Assembly: GCF_049800775.1 (NCBI RefSeq)
Contig: NZ_JBNAFR010000003.1
Location: 248,001-312,000 of the forward strand
DNA length: 64,000 bases
Source: Dinoroseobacter sp049800775
GTDB lineage: Bacteria > Pseudomonadota > Alphaproteobacteria > Rhodobacterales > Rhodobacteraceae
Direction of reading: 5' to 3'
The position numbers were made by a program, and so were the translations under genes. The notes below the pieces were generated by a model. The model was not told the DNA's origin. It worked only from the letters and a program-made list of their open reading frames with translations, and searched no databases. Below, piece by piece: positions 26,712 to 36,047 of this stretch (positions are counted from its first letter, which is position 1; each line of letters starts with the position of its first letter).

Positions 26712-27161
26712 TTAGGACTGCACCCATGACAGTCCACGTGCCTTCCATCCACACCGCGTGCCGCGGTGCTTCTCGTCGTTCAGGTCTCCTTCAAAACCCT
26801 CCGTCACGTTCACGCAAACCACCGACTCGCCTCGCTCGGCAAACGCTTGCGCCATGGTCTGTGCAGCACTGAGTGAGCGTGCCCCGGACCGGCAGATAAA
26901 AAACGCCTGCGAGGGAGCAGCTCCTCCAAGGGCGTCCAGCACCTGCTGTGCGAAGTCCACGTTCCGAGACATCTCGGGGAAGCTGGCCCATTCGACTCGA
27001 ATGGGCGCACGGCCGAGATCGCTGAGATCGGGCACGCCCACGAACGCCCACTCGGCGGCAGATCTGACATCCACCAACACCGCGTTTGCATCCTGTGAGA
27101 GACTGTCCCAGACGTCATGAGGCAAAGCCTCTCCGACGACGGGATTTGGGCCCGCGCTCAT
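26712..27161 (-). CDS. Rhodanese-like domain protein upstream of dnaA
   Basis: This 149-residue protein is a single rhodanese domain. The motif FFICRSGARSLSAA gives the active-site loop with Cys90, and LVDVRSAAEW (residues 29-38) is the usual first motif. Such proteins transfer sulfur to cyanide, proteins or other acceptors, and the in vivo role is unknown. It lies on the same strand as dnaA, 22 bases upstream of it. Its 5' side is separated from rpsT by about 240 bases. Confidence 0.85.
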   Translation of the reverse strand: MSAGPNPVVGEALPHDVWDSLSQDANAVLVDVRSAAEWAFVGVPDLSDLGRAPIRVEWASFPEMSRNVDFAQQVLDALGGAAPSQAFFICRSGARSLSAAQTMAQAFAERGESVVCVNVTEGFEGDLNDEKHRGTRCGWKARGLSWVQS

Positions 27162-27342
27162 ATCCTAACTCACTTCCGTGTGACTCGCTGGGACATGGGT
27201 ATCAACTGGTCCACCGGTCTCGCAACAAATCTTCTTTGTTGACTCCGGGGATATCGTTCATCGAATCTTTACACAACCCTGGGTTGATGTTGGGCTGGCC
27301 GAGTAAGGTTCATGAAATGCTGGGGAATTCCGTCATAAAAGC

Positions 27343-27365
27343 AAAAACGCCCCCGAATGGAGGCG
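27343..27365 (-). terminator. Rho-independent terminator of rpsT
   Basis: Read on the reverse strand, CGCCTCC pairs with GGGGGCG (7 bp, one wobble) around an ATTC loop, followed by TTTTT. It lies 34 bases after the rpsT stop. This is a good intrinsic terminator and would separate rpsT from the rhodanese-dnaA unit. Confidence 0.8.
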
Positions 27366-27398
27366 CTTTCAAATTTTTTTCAACCTGAGGGTGAGCGA

Positions 27399-27665
27399 TC
27401 AGGCGCTGAGCGCTTTCACCCGCTTGGTCAGGCGCGACATTTTCCGGGCTGCCGTGTTCTTGTGCACGATGCCCTTCGTCACGCCCCGCATCAGCTCCGG
27501 TTGAGCCGAGCGCAGAGCATCGGTGGCCACCGCATAGTCCCCGGACGCAATGGCTTCTTCCACCTTGCGCAGATACGTGCGGATGCGCGACCGACGCGCC
27601 TTGTTAACGTCAGCGCGACGCTCGTTCTGGCGCGCGCGTTTCTTTGCCTGAGGCGAGTTGGCCAT
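27399..27665 (-). CDS. rpsT: 30S ribosomal protein S20
   Basis: The start is ATG at 27665 (88 residues, MANSPQAKKRARQNERR), chosen because GGGAGG lies just upstream at 27669-27674; an ATG 12 bases earlier would add a poor leader. The protein is very basic with two long helices, as S20 is, and ends SRLTKRVKALSA. It binds 16S rRNA in the small subunit. It lies upstream of the rhodanese and dnaA genes on the same strand and has its own terminator. Confidence 0.96.
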   Translation of the reverse strand: MANSPQAKKRARQNERRADVNKARRSRIRTYLRKVEEAIASGDYAVATDALRSAQPELMRGVTKGIVHKNTAARKMSRLTKRVKALSA

Positions 27666-27757
27666 GAGGCCTCCCACTTGATGTCACGAGTAAAATTCTG
27701 AACCGCTCCAATAGAAGCGACTCGCGGTCAAGTCAACCTGTGAACAGGGCAAATGCC

Positions 27758-28534
27758 CTATTTGTCCCGGAACTGCGGTTCGCGCTTCTCGAGGAAGGCC
27801 CCCATGCCTTCGCTCTGGTCCTCGGTGGCGAACATGGCGTGGAACAAACGCCGTTCGAACAACAGCCCCTCGCGCAGCGATGTCTCGTAGGAGCGGTTGA
27901 CCGCCTCCTTCACCGCCATGGCCGTCAGTTGTGACTTCTCGGCGATCTTGTGGGCCGCACCCATCGCCTCTTCCATCAGCTTTTTCACCGGGACGACCCG
28001 GCTGACGAGGCCAGAGCGTTCGGCCTCCTGCGCGTCCATGAACCGGCCTGTCAGGTGCATGTCCATGGATTTCGATTTGCCGACAAAGCGGGTCAGGCGC
28101 TGCGTGCCGCCGATCCCGGCGACCACGCCAAGATTGATCTCGGGTTGGCCGAATTTCGCTGTTTCCGACGCGATGATAAAATCGCACATCATGGCGATCT
28201 CGCACCCGCCGCCCAGGGCGTAGCCCGACACCGCGGCGATGATCGGCTTGCGGCAGTTCAGCAGGCGCTCGACCTCTGGCCCGAACAGGTCCGACCCGAA
28301 CACATCCACGAAGGTCTTGTCGGACATCTCCTTGATATCGGCACCGGCGGCAAAGGCCTTGTCGGACCCGGTGAGAATGATGCAGCGGACCTTCTCGTTC
28401 TCTTCCGCGGTCTTCAACGCCTTGGCGAGCTCTTGGAGAAGTTCCGTGTTCAGAGCATTCAGCGCGTCCGGTCTGTTCAGCCGGATCAGTGCGACATGGT
28501 CCTCCACATCGACGATCAGCGTGTTGTAGGCCAT
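27758..28534 (-). CDS. Enoyl-CoA hydratase (crotonase family)
   Basis: This 258-residue protein has the two catalytic glutamates of crotonases spaced 20 apart: E112 (in GGGCEIAMMCDF) and E132 (in FGQPEINLGV). The oxyanion-hole sequence FAAGADIKEM (residues 61-70) is also present. The overall length and the sequence match short-chain enoyl-CoA hydratases of fatty-acid or polyhydroxyalkanoate beta-oxidation. The exact acyl substrate is not known. It lies 93 bases upstream of rpsT and is followed upstream by mutM in the conserved order of this group. Confidence 0.93.
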   Translation of the reverse strand: MAYNTLIVDVEDHVALIRLNRPDALNALNTELLQELAKALKTAEENEKVRCIILTGSDKAFAAGADIKEMSDKTFVDVFGSDLFGPEVERLLNCRKPIIAAVSGYALGGGCEIAMMCDFIIASETAKFGQPEINLGVVAGIGGTQRLTRFVGKSKSMDMHLTGRFMDAQEAERSGLVSRVVPVKKLMEEAMGAAHKIAEKSQLTAMAVKEAVNRSYETSLREGLLFERRLFHAMFATEDQSEGMGAFLEKREPQFRDK

Positions 28535-28595
28535 TCAGCCGCTCCCGTTGTTCCCAGCCCGGGCAGGGTTACCAACTGGAGCGCGGGGTGCAAGG

Positions 28596-29468
28596 TTATC
28601 TTTGGCAGCTCGGACAATAGAAGGACGATCTGCCTGATTGCACGATCCGGCGCACTACATCTGGGCATCCCGGCGTCTGGCAGGACGCGCCTTCGCGGTC
28701 GTAAACGCGGAATCGGTGCTGGAAATACCCCAGATCGCCATCGGTTTGCCGATAGTCTTTCAAAGAGGATCCGCCCGCCTCGATGGCCTCGCCAAGCACC
28801 GCGCGGATGATCGGCACAAGGCTGCGCACCCGGGCTTCCGAGATCCGCGCGGCCTTGCGGTGTGGCGCGATCCCGGCCCGGTAGAGCGCTTCGCAGACAT
28901 AGATGTTGCCAAGCCCTGCGATGATCTTCTGGTCGAGCAGGGCGGATTTGATCGGTGTGTTCCGGCCCTTGAGGCGTGCCACGAGATAGTCCTCGTCAAA
29001 GGCGTTCCCCAGTGGCTCGGGCCCGAGACTGGCGAGCATCGGATGGGCCTCGACCGCGTCGCTCGGGGCGAGATCCATCGCCCCGAAGCGCCGCGCATCG
29101 TTGAAAACCACCCGCGCGCCGGTCTCGAAGTCAAAGACCACATGGTCGTGTTTCTCGAGTGCGGGCAATGTGTGGTGAAACGCCCCGGGGCCATGGGCAG
29201 GTTCTGCCGCCTGCGGGGCGTGGATCAGAATGCGCCCGGACATGCCGAGATGGATGATCAGGGTCTCGCCCGTGTCGAGCTCGGCGAGGATGTATTTCGA
29301 GCGCCGTCCGAGCCGTTGCACCCTTGCCCCGCTGATGCGTTCGGCCATGCGTTCGGGCAGGGGCCAGCGCAAATCCGGGCGCCGCACATCTGCCGCGATA
29401 ATCCGCTGACCGGTCATGACCGGATCCAGCCCGCGACGGACCGTTTCGACCTCTGGAAGTTCAGGCAT
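28596..29468 (-). CDS. mutM: Formamidopyrimidine-DNA glycosylase
   Basis: The protein has 290 residues. It begins PELPEVETVRRGL with the catalytic N-terminal proline (after Met removal) and E3, and ends with a zinc finger of the type CQTPGC...CPSC (last 30 residues). It removes 8-oxoguanine and formamidopyrimidine from DNA and cuts the strand by beta,delta-elimination. It lies upstream of the enoyl-CoA hydratase on the same strand and is divergent from ubiE. Confidence 0.97.
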   Translation of the reverse strand: MPELPEVETVRRGLDPVMTGQRIIAADVRRPDLRWPLPERMAERISGARVQRLGRRSKYILAELDTGETLIIHLGMSGRILIHAPQAAEPAHGPGAFHHTLPALEKHDHVVFDFETGARVVFNDARRFGAMDLAPSDAVEAHPMLASLGPEPLGNAFDEDYLVARLKGRNTPIKSALLDQKIIAGLGNIYVCEALYRAGIAPHRKAARISEARVRSLVPIIRAVLGEAIEAGGSSLKDYRQTDGDLGYFQHRFRVYDREGASCQTPGCPDVVRRIVQSGRSSFYCPSCQR

Positions 29469-29552
29469 CAGCTCCCCCTGCGTTGCAGCACGTTGTCACC
29501 GCCAAGACGCAGCCTATAAGGAGGGGGCAGCATCCACCGATGGCAAGAGCAC

Positions 29553-30305
29553 ATGACCGAGAAGAATGAGAAAACCACGCATTTCGGCTACCAGACGGTG
29601 GCCGAGCAGGACAAGGCCTCGCTCGTGCAGGGTGTCTTCACGAATGTCGCGTCGAAATACGATGTGATGAATGACCTGATGTCCGCTGGTCTGCACCGGG
29701 TCTGGAAGGATGCGATGATGGATTGGCTGGCCCCGCGGGATGGTCAGCGTCTGCTCGATGTGGCGGGCGGCACGGGGGACATCTCTTTCCGGTTCCTCAA
29801 GCGGGCCCCCGGCGCCGAGGCCGTGGTGCTCGACCTGACCGAGAGTATGCTGGTCGCCGGGCGGCAGCGCGCCGAGGCCGAGGCGATGGACACGCGGCTC
29901 GACTGGCTGGTGGGCGATGCCATGGCGCTGCCCTTCGAGAGCAAAAGCTTCGACGTCTATACGATCAGTTTCGGGATCCGGAACGTGACCCGGATTGCCG
30001 ACGCGCTGTCCGAGGCCTTTCGCGTGCTCAAGCCGGGCGGTCGGTTGATGGTGCTCGAATTCAGCCAGCTGCCCAATCCCGGGCTGCAGAAAGCCTATGA
30101 CCTCTACTCTTTCAACGTGATCCCGCCCATGGGCCAGATGGTGGCGAATGACCGCGAGAGCTATCAGTATCTCGTGGAATCCATCCGGCGTTTCCCGGAT
30201 CAGGAGACCTTTGCCGATATGATCCGCGGGGCCGGGTTCGAACAGGTGAAGTATCGCAATCTGAGCTTCGGGATCGCCGCGCTGCATTCCGGGTGGAAGC
30301 TCTAG
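29553..30305 (+). CDS. ubiE: Ubiquinone/menaquinone biosynthesis C-methyltransferase
   Basis: This 250-residue SAM-dependent methyltransferase starts HFGYQTVAEQDKASLVQGVFTNVASKYDVMNDLMS, the conserved UbiE start. The glycine-rich SAM loop LLDVAGGTGDISF (about residues 66-78) and the NVIPPMGQMVANDRESYQYLVESI segment follow. It makes a C-methylation in ubiquinone (and menaquinone where made). It precedes ubiB by 1 base, so the pair forms an operon for ubiquinone synthesis. The start codon is ATG at 29553. Confidence 0.95.
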   Translation: MTEKNEKTTHFGYQTVAEQDKASLVQGVFTNVASKYDVMNDLMSAGLHRVWKDAMMDWLAPRDGQRLLDVAGGTGDISFRFLKRAPGAEAVVLDLTESMLVAGRQRAEAEAMDTRLDWLVGDAMALPFESKSFDVYTISFGIRNVTRIADALSEAFRVLKPGGRLMVLEFSQLPNPGLQKAYDLYSFNVIPPMGQMVANDRESYQYLVESIRRFPDQETFADMIRGAGFEQVKYRNLSFGIAALHSGWKL

Positions 30306-30306
30306 G

Positions 30307-31836
30307 ATGCGCGGACCCCATAACTTCTGGCGCCTGATCCGAACCGGAGCCACCTTTGAGCGGACAGGGGCCATGCGCGTGGCGCTCGAGGCGATGGATG
30401 CGCCCCCCGCCTTGCGGCTGGCCGCACGGGTGCTGGGCTGGCCGTTCCAATGGCTCGGGCTCAAGGGGGATGAGAGCATGCCACCGGTGACCCGGGCGCT
30501 GACCGCGCTCGGGCCGGCCTATATCAAGTTCGGCCAGATCCTCTCGACCCGGCCGGATGTGGTCGGGCAGGAACTGGCGGATCAGTTGAAGGTTCTGCAG
30601 GACAAGCTGCCGCCCTTCACCGCCGAGGAGGCCAAGCGCGAAGTGGCCCGCGAGCTGGAGATGCCGGTGGAAAGCGTCTTCTCCGACTTCTCGCCGCCCG
30701 TGGCCGCCGCCTCGATCGCTCAGGTTCACAAGGCGCGGCTCGCCGAGACCGGCGAGGCTGTTGCGATCAAGGTCCTGCGCCCGGGGATCGAGAAGGCGTT
30801 CCGTAAGGATATCGACGCCTTCTACCTGATCGCACAGGCGGTTTCGCTCTTTGCGCCCGGCGCGCGGCGCTTGCGGCCCATCGATGTGATCGAGCATTTC
30901 GAAGGCGTGGTCATGGGGGAGCTGGATCTCCGGCTCGAGGCCTCCGCCGCCGGGGAGTTCGCGGCGACCACGGCGCAGGATGCCGGGTTCAAGGTCCCCG
31001 AGGTTCATTGGGATCTCTCGGCGCGCCGGGTCATGACCCTGTCCTGGGTCGAAGGCCTTCCGATGCATGATGTCGACGCCATTCGAGCGGCCGGAATCGA
31101 CACGATGGAATTGGGCAGCCGGGTGCTGTCGCTGTTTCTCAGCCAGGCCCTGCGTGACGGGTATTTCCATGCGGATATGCATCAGGGCAACCTCAAGGTC
31201 GGGCCGTCCGGGGACATCATCGCGCTCGATTTCGGCATCATGGGGCGGATCGACGAGTATACGCGCCGGGTCTATGCCGAGATCCTCATGGGGTTCATCC
31301 AGAAAGACTATCGCCGGGTCGCCGAGGTTCATTTCGAGGCGGGATACGTGCCCGCAGACCGGGATATCGATCAGTTCGCGCAGGCGCTGCGCTCGGTCGG
31401 GGAGCCGATTTTCGGGATGGATGCCTCGCGCATCTCCATGGCGCGACTCTTGGCCTATCTCTTCGAGGTTACCGAGCGGTTCGGGATGGAAACACGGACC
31501 GAACTGATCCTGTTGCAGCGCACCATGGTCGTGGTCGAAGGGGTGGCCCGCTCCTTGAACCCGCGGATCAATATCTGGGAAGTCGCGCAGCCGATCGTTG
31601 GATCCTATATCGCGCAAAATGTGGGGCCCAAGGCCCTGCTGCGGGACCTGACCGCGACGGTTCGGGTTCTGGGCAAGTTCGGTCCGCGCTTGCCGCAGCT
31701 CGCGGAAGCCGCGCTCATTCGCCAGACCACATTGGCCACGCCGCCGCCCAAGGTGGCGCGGGTTCCGGGCTGGGCCTGGTTTGTCGCGGGGGCCGTCTCA
31801 GCAGGCACGATCGGCGCGCTCGCGGGCCTCTTCTAG
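30307..31836 (+). CDS. ubiB: Ubiquinone biosynthesis kinase-like protein UbiB
   Basis: The protein has 509 residues of the ABC1/ADCK family. The alanine-rich AAASIAQVHKA loop replaces the normal glycine-rich loop, the catalytic lysine is in AVAIKVLRPG, and the HADMHQGN and LDFGIMG motifs appear later. One or two hydrophobic segments follow at the very C-terminus (WAWFVAGAVSAGTIGALAGLF). It is an ATPase needed for ubiquinone synthesis, not a classical hydroxylase. Its 3' end overlaps the convergent phosphotransferase gene by 39 bases. Confidence 0.95.
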   Translation: MRGPHNFWRLIRTGATFERTGAMRVALEAMDAPPALRLAARVLGWPFQWLGLKGDESMPPVTRALTALGPAYIKFGQILSTRPDVVGQELADQLKVLQDKLPPFTAEEAKREVARELEMPVESVFSDFSPPVAAASIAQVHKARLAETGEAVAIKVLRPGIEKAFRKDIDAFYLIAQAVSLFAPGARRLRPIDVIEHFEGVVMGELDLRLEASAAGEFAATTAQDAGFKVPEVHWDLSARRVMTLSWVEGLPMHDVDAIRAAGIDTMELGSRVLSLFLSQALRDGYFHADMHQGNLKVGPSGDIIALDFGIMGRIDEYTRRVYAEILMGFIQKDYRRVAEVHFEAGYVPADRDIDQFAQALRSVGEPIFGMDASRISMARLLAYLFEVTERFGMETRTELILLQRTMVVVEGVARSLNPRINIWEVAQPIVGSYIAQNVGPKALLRDLTATVRVLGKFGPRLPQLAEAALIRQTTLATPPPKVARVPGWAWFVAGAVSAGTIGALAGLF

Positions 31837-32697
31837 GGCGGTGCATTCCCGGTCCAGTGCAGTGGCATAGTCCAGCTGCCCACGGTCCAGCTGCCACTGG
31901 CAGTAGCAGGCCATGCGCCAGCGATAGAACGGTGCGCGCCGGGTATAGGCGCGCGACACTTCTGCGTCCCCGTAGGCCCTGAGCAGGTCCGCGTCCTTGA
32001 TGATGACTGGCGTGTCAGACAGAGATTGCATGCCCGGTGACGTCGCATGCGCGATGTCTTCGCAAGGATCCCCGAGGGCCGGGCACTGCCAGTCCAGAGC
32101 AACGGCTGCGCCGGTCGCCAGCATCGCGGCATTGGCCGGCACCAGGTCTCGGTGAACAAGGACCAGAGGGGTAGTCAGGGTTCCCACCACGGCCTTTGGA
32201 GCGAGGTTCATCAGCCATGCCGGTGCGCTGCTTTTTGAAAGCATGGTGACCCCTTGCGCGCGCAACTCCAGGGTGTCGTGAGACTGCCGGGCCAACCCGT
32301 CCCATCCGGGGGTCTTGTGAATTCGGCGCAGCAATTCTGCGAGCGCTTCGGTCGTGACGGGGCCTTCGGGCCGCAGATATTGGGACACCAGCAGCGTTGT
32401 CCCCCCCTCAAGCGCGCGGATCGACAGGGGAAAGGGCGACAAGGCCTTGCTGCTCAGCCGCTTCATCGCCTCCCATTCTGCTCTTGGATCATTCGGGAAC
32501 AGGGGGGTGCCGCGATCCACGCTCGAAGCCTTCAGGATCGTGGAGGGGCCATCCGCCGCATCATGCAACCAGACATGGCTGGTGCCCCCTTTATCGATCC
32601 GCTGCAGCCTGTCCTCAGAGAGACCCAGATCCGCAAGGGTTCTGCGCAAGGCGACGGAAATCTCCGTCAGTCTGATCTGGGGGGGCGAGCCGGCCAT
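31798..32697 (-). CDS. APH/choline-kinase-type phosphotransferase, substrate unknown
   Basis: This 299-residue protein has kinase-like motifs: an N-terminal KGGTSHVWLHD loop with a later Lys (ILKAS), the catalytic HRDLVPANAAM (H182, D184, N189), and the metal-binding DW motif (D202) in ALDWQCPALGDP. The family includes aminoglycoside and choline/ethanolamine kinases, and the substrate here cannot be named. The gene's end overlaps ubiB by 39 bases on the opposite strand. It is upstream of flgD by 45 bases, with unknown linkage. Confidence 0.78.
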   Translation of the reverse strand: MAGSPPQIRLTEISVALRRTLADLGLSEDRLQRIDKGGTSHVWLHDAADGPSTILKASSVDRGTPLFPNDPRAEWEAMKRLSSKALSPFPLSIRALEGGTTLLVSQYLRPEGPVTTEALAELLRRIHKTPGWDGLARQSHDTLELRAQGVTMLSKSSAPAWLMNLAPKAVVGTLTTPLVLVHRDLVPANAAMLATGAAVALDWQCPALGDPCEDIAHATSPGMQSLSDTPVIIKDADLLRAYGDAEVSRAYTRRAPFYRWRMACYCQWQLDRGQLDYATALDRECTALEEARERADRAC

Positions 32698-32742
32698 GGC
32701 GCGGAGCTATAGCCAGAGAGAGCGGGGCTGACCAGATCGGTT

Positions 32743-33408
32743 CTAGAGGGGTTGCCTCAGACTGATCACGGAGGAGGAGTCCACTTCGATGCCGCCTTCG
32801 GTGACAAGTTGTGTCCCGCCACCTGACGCCTTCACCTCGAGGACTTCACGATAGGCGGAGACCTGGCCCAAGGGCAGCTCCTCGCCCCGGGCTGTGGAAG
32901 CCACCGCCAGAGTATAGGCACCGTCCGGCAGGGGATTGCCATCGGCGCCGACCCCGGCCCAAAGGGCGGTTTCCGCAGACGTGTCCATGGCGAGGCGTTG
33001 CACCTCGGTGCCATCGGAGCGGAACACGACCAGCTCGGCCGTATCGGCGACGGCCGGGATCTCCGGTCGGATCTCGATTGGAGACCCATCGAAGTAGAGC
33101 TCGCCCGAGGCCAGAGCGTCCATCCCGACCCAACTGGCCAGTTGGGAGAGGTTCATCAACCCCATCTGACCGCCGAGATCCTCCAGCAGGGCATTGGTCC
33201 GCGTTTGCTGTTCAACCCCGGAGAAGGTCGCGAGCTGAACCGCGAGGTCCTGGCTGTCCACCGGATCCAGGGGGTCCTGATTCTCGAGCTGTGTGGTCAG
33301 CATGGTCAGGAACGTCTCGAAATCCGAGGCGATGGCCGTGGCGGAGTTTGAGCTCGACGAAGTGCTGGTCTGTGCGGCGGTCGATGTGACCCCTGAAACA
33401 GCGTCCAT
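32743..33408 (-). CDS. flgD: Flagellar hook capping protein FlgD
   Basis: The protein has 221 residues. The N-terminus has the FlgD start (FETFLTMLTTQLENQDPLDPVDSQDLAVQLATFSGVEQQ), followed by an Ig-like/Tudor region with FlgD-typical L-P-D-G-A-Y-T-L near residue 165. FlgD caps the growing hook so that FlgE subunits can assemble. It lies 8 bases after fliK on the reverse strand, an operon fit for the hook-length function. Confidence 0.92.
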   Translation of the reverse strand: MDAVSGVTSTAAQTSTSSSSNSATAIASDFETFLTMLTTQLENQDPLDPVDSQDLAVQLATFSGVEQQTRTNALLEDLGGQMGLMNLSQLASWVGMDALASGELYFDGSPIEIRPEIPAVADTAELVVFRSDGTEVQRLAMDTSAETALWAGVGADGNPLPDGAYTLAVASTARGEELPLGQVSAYREVLEVKASGGGTQLVTEGGIEVDSSSVISLRQPL

Positions 33409-33416
33409 GGTGTCTC

Positions 33417-35666
33417 CTATAGTCTCAGGTCCAGGCCGGACGCGGAAGCATTGGCGCGTGAAGCCGGAAGTGGTGTTTCTTGGGCGGTCTCAGCAGGCAC
33501 GGCAGACCCTGGGGTGTGCCCGGATTGGCCGCGATCAGACGAGCCCTCGGAAGAGTCCGACCCGCCTTGCGCGAAGTTGAAGGTAACGGAGTCCCAGCCA
33601 GCCTCGGCGAGCTCAGCGCGCATCTGCTCGATATTGCGGCGTATCAGGTCGAGCGTTTCCGGGCGCTCCACCTGCAACAGAACCGAGCCTACGCCATCGC
33701 CCCCCGAAAGCGTCATGCGCACGCGCCCGAGTTCCTCCGGGTTCAGCAGAATCTCGGTCGCCTCGCCATTCGCCTTGGGGAGTGCGGCCTGCAGCTGGGC
33801 CAGGATGGCTTGCGCGGTCGGATTGCTCCGCTGGCCAGCTGTCGCTGCAATTTCGCTGCGCGTTGTGGAGGTATCGGTGGCGGATGAAGGTCCTCCAAGC
33901 GTGAGGTCCTCGAACGTGTCGAGCTTGTTCGACACGGTGGCAGGGGACGGAGCAGCGGTCGTCGTCAGGCCAGTCTGCCCTGCAACCGTCGCGGTTTGAC
34001 CACTCTGTCCGAGCCCATACTGAGCCCGCGTTTGCGTGGTTTCAGTATTAACGCGGTTCGAAAGCTGCTGCGCCGTATCGGTCCCGCCCTGGTCATCGCT
34101 CGACGCAGGCGGGGCCTGTTTCACTGCGGTAATTTGTACCGGGCTTTGCGTTTGTACTGCCGTGAATGGAGGGGCTGAACCTGTGGATCCCGAAGGCGTG
34201 TTTTGATTGCTTGATGCAGGTGAGGCGTCACCTTTCAGCTCCGCGCGCGGGAATGATCCTTGCTCCGAGGTTTTCGTCGGAGGTTCCAGATCGCCTGTCG
34301 CGGCAACGGGCGCAGCGACAACCTGTCGGATCTCTGCGCGAAGTTGGGAACCGCCTGCTCCGGGGGCGTCAATGTCCCCCAGCGGCAGCTTGGCCGCCGT
34401 TGCAATTGCCGGCTCACGCGCGACGTCCGGGCCCTCGGCGGGTCCGGGCGCAGGGATCCCTGCGGCTGATGACGACATCGGGGGTATCTGTGCTTTCGTG
34501 GACAAGCCCTCAGCCTGGGCACTGGGCACAGCGTCGCCCGAGATGTTCGATCTGTTGGCCTCTGGCGTCCCGGGCGTCTCGCCGATGTCCGCAGTCGGGT
34601 TTGGCCCGCTCCCCGGAGCGGTATTCGGACCGCGGGCGGCCAGAGTGCTGAGGACTGTACCGGGCCCGGTTGGAGGGCGTGGTGGCCCCTGCATGTCGAA
34701 AGACGGATCTCGGGAAACTGTTTCTGCGGTCGAAGCCCCTGTCGCAGCTGTCCGCATGCCGAATGCGGTTTCGCTCAGGGTCATTGAAGAGAGTTGTCTT
34801 TGCTGCGGCGCGTTTGCGACAACCTTGGCTGTCTTGTCCGAAGGCGTTTGGTTGGAGATCTCAGCGGTCACATCCCCCGGACGTCTGGTGGGCACGACCC
34901 CGTCAGTTTTCTGTCCTGCGAGGTCGTTCGGTCCGGTCGACCGGGACGCTGGTATGACGCCTGCCAAGATGTTCGAGGCGCCGCGAGGGTCCGCCGAAGT
35001 CGAGACCGGGATGGGTGTCGGCATCGGACGGTCAGAAATAGCGGATGGCTCCGCCTTCGCGACCAAGGGTGCGCCAATGGCCTCCAAAGCGCCGGGAGCT
35101 GCCGATGTCATGAGCGGAGGTCTGACCGAGGTTTCCGGGCGGTCCATTTGACCTGCGAGCGGTTCGGCCTTTACCGCGCCCGTCTCGACCAGTTGCTTTG
35201 CGGCTCCGAGCACTGGGAATGCCTCAACGCTTTGCGACGGTCTTTGGGAAACAGCGCTGGCAGAGACCGAAGAGCTTGTATTCTGTAGCCCTTTCTCCGC
35301 ATCGCTCTCGCCAGTCGTAATCGTGTTTTCCGCGTCGGTACGCATGTCCGGAGCCGCCGCCGCGGTCTTGCCAGCGTCGGTTTCCATTGGACGGGCTGGG
35401 TCGGATTGGGCGTCAACCGTGTCCCCATCATCAGCTGGTTTCGTCGCGGCCCCCTCTGATTTCGGGCCGTCTTCGCCAGGAGCCGGTGTCCCCGCTGCGC
35501 TCTTGGCATTTGTGCGAGGGTCTTCCGCCTGAAAGGTTTCGAGAAAGCTTTTCCTGTCCGCCTCGGTCCCTGAGCGTGACGTGTCGCCACTGGTCCTTGC
35601 GAAAGACTTGGGCGCGCCATCGGTTGCGGGCGGGGCAGGAAGTATACGGGATATCTCTAGGTGCAT
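33417..35666 (-). CDS. fliK: Flagellar hook-length control protein FliK
   Basis: This 749-residue protein has a long low-complexity N-terminal ruler part rich in Pro, Ser, Thr and Ala (to about residue 600). The conserved C-terminal domain follows with LLNPEELGRVRMTLSGGDG and VERPETLDLIRRNIEQMRAELAEAGW. FliK measures hook length and switches the export specificity. It is longer than the enteric protein (about 400), which in this family varies widely. It is upstream of flgD on the same strand and diverges from the flgJ-like gene. Confidence 0.88.
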   Translation of the reverse strand: MHLEISRILPAPPATDGAPKSFARTSGDTSRSGTEADRKSFLETFQAEDPRTNAKSAAGTPAPGEDGPKSEGAATKPADDGDTVDAQSDPARPMETDAGKTAAAAPDMRTDAENTITTGESDAEKGLQNTSSSVSASAVSQRPSQSVEAFPVLGAAKQLVETGAVKAEPLAGQMDRPETSVRPPLMTSAAPGALEAIGAPLVAKAEPSAISDRPMPTPIPVSTSADPRGASNILAGVIPASRSTGPNDLAGQKTDGVVPTRRPGDVTAEISNQTPSDKTAKVVANAPQQRQLSSMTLSETAFGMRTAATGASTAETVSRDPSFDMQGPPRPPTGPGTVLSTLAARGPNTAPGSGPNPTADIGETPGTPEANRSNISGDAVPSAQAEGLSTKAQIPPMSSSAAGIPAPGPAEGPDVAREPAIATAAKLPLGDIDAPGAGGSQLRAEIRQVVAAPVAATGDLEPPTKTSEQGSFPRAELKGDASPASSNQNTPSGSTGSAPPFTAVQTQSPVQITAVKQAPPASSDDQGGTDTAQQLSNRVNTETTQTRAQYGLGQSGQTATVAGQTGLTTTAAPSPATVSNKLDTFEDLTLGGPSSATDTSTTRSEIAATAGQRSNPTAQAILAQLQAALPKANGEATEILLNPEELGRVRMTLSGGDGVGSVLLQVERPETLDLIRRNIEQMRAELAEAGWDSVTFNFAQGGSDSSEGSSDRGQSGHTPGSAVPAETAQETPLPASRANASASGLDLRL

Positions 35667-35750
35667 GGTGACCTTCTGGGCACTGGTATTGCGTCATCCC
35701 TAGCGATCATTCCTTACTACTTCTTTACCCTGGCTACGCATGACTGGGGC

Positions 35751-36047
35751 ATGGATAGAATCGCTCTCACCCCGACCAATGGCGCGGTTGGACAGACCCC
35801 ACAGCCCTCTGCGGAGGACAAGGCTCTCCGGGATGCCGCGCAAAACCTCGAAGCTGTTTTCCTGTCGGAAATGCTCAAGGCCGCCAAGTTTGGCGAGACG
35901 CCGAGTACGATGGGCGGCGGAATTGGCGAGGACCAGTTTGCCTCATTTCTGCGAGACGCCCATGCAAAATCGGTGGCTGAGACCGGCTTGATCGGTCTGG
36001 CAGAGTCGCTCTTCAACGCCATGAAGGAAGTCAAAGATGTGGAATAA
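35751..36047 (+). CDS. FlgJ-like rod-binding protein without muramidase domain
   Basis: I chose ATG at 35751 (98 residues, MDRIALTPTNG); the upstream in-frame start at 35661 would add a poor hydrophobic leader. The residues LRDAAQNLEAVFLSEMLKAA and GIGEDQFASFLRDAHAKSVAETGLIGLAESLF match the FlgJ N-terminal rod-binding domain. The muramidase half of enteric FlgJ is absent, as is usual for alphaproteobacteria. It probably caps or assembles the rod. Its end overlaps the next gene by 11 bases (36037-36047). Confidence 0.8.
   Translation: MDRIALTPTNGAVGQTPQPSAEDKALRDAAQNLEAVFLSEMLKAAKFGETPSTMGGGIGEDQFASFLRDAHAKSVAETGLIGLAESLFNAMKEVKDVE

Noticed and set aside
26690..27398. Replication origin with DnaA boxes
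   Set aside because: Only one weak DnaA-box-like site (CTTTACACA) was found in the rpsT-rhodanese gap, so no origin is claimed.
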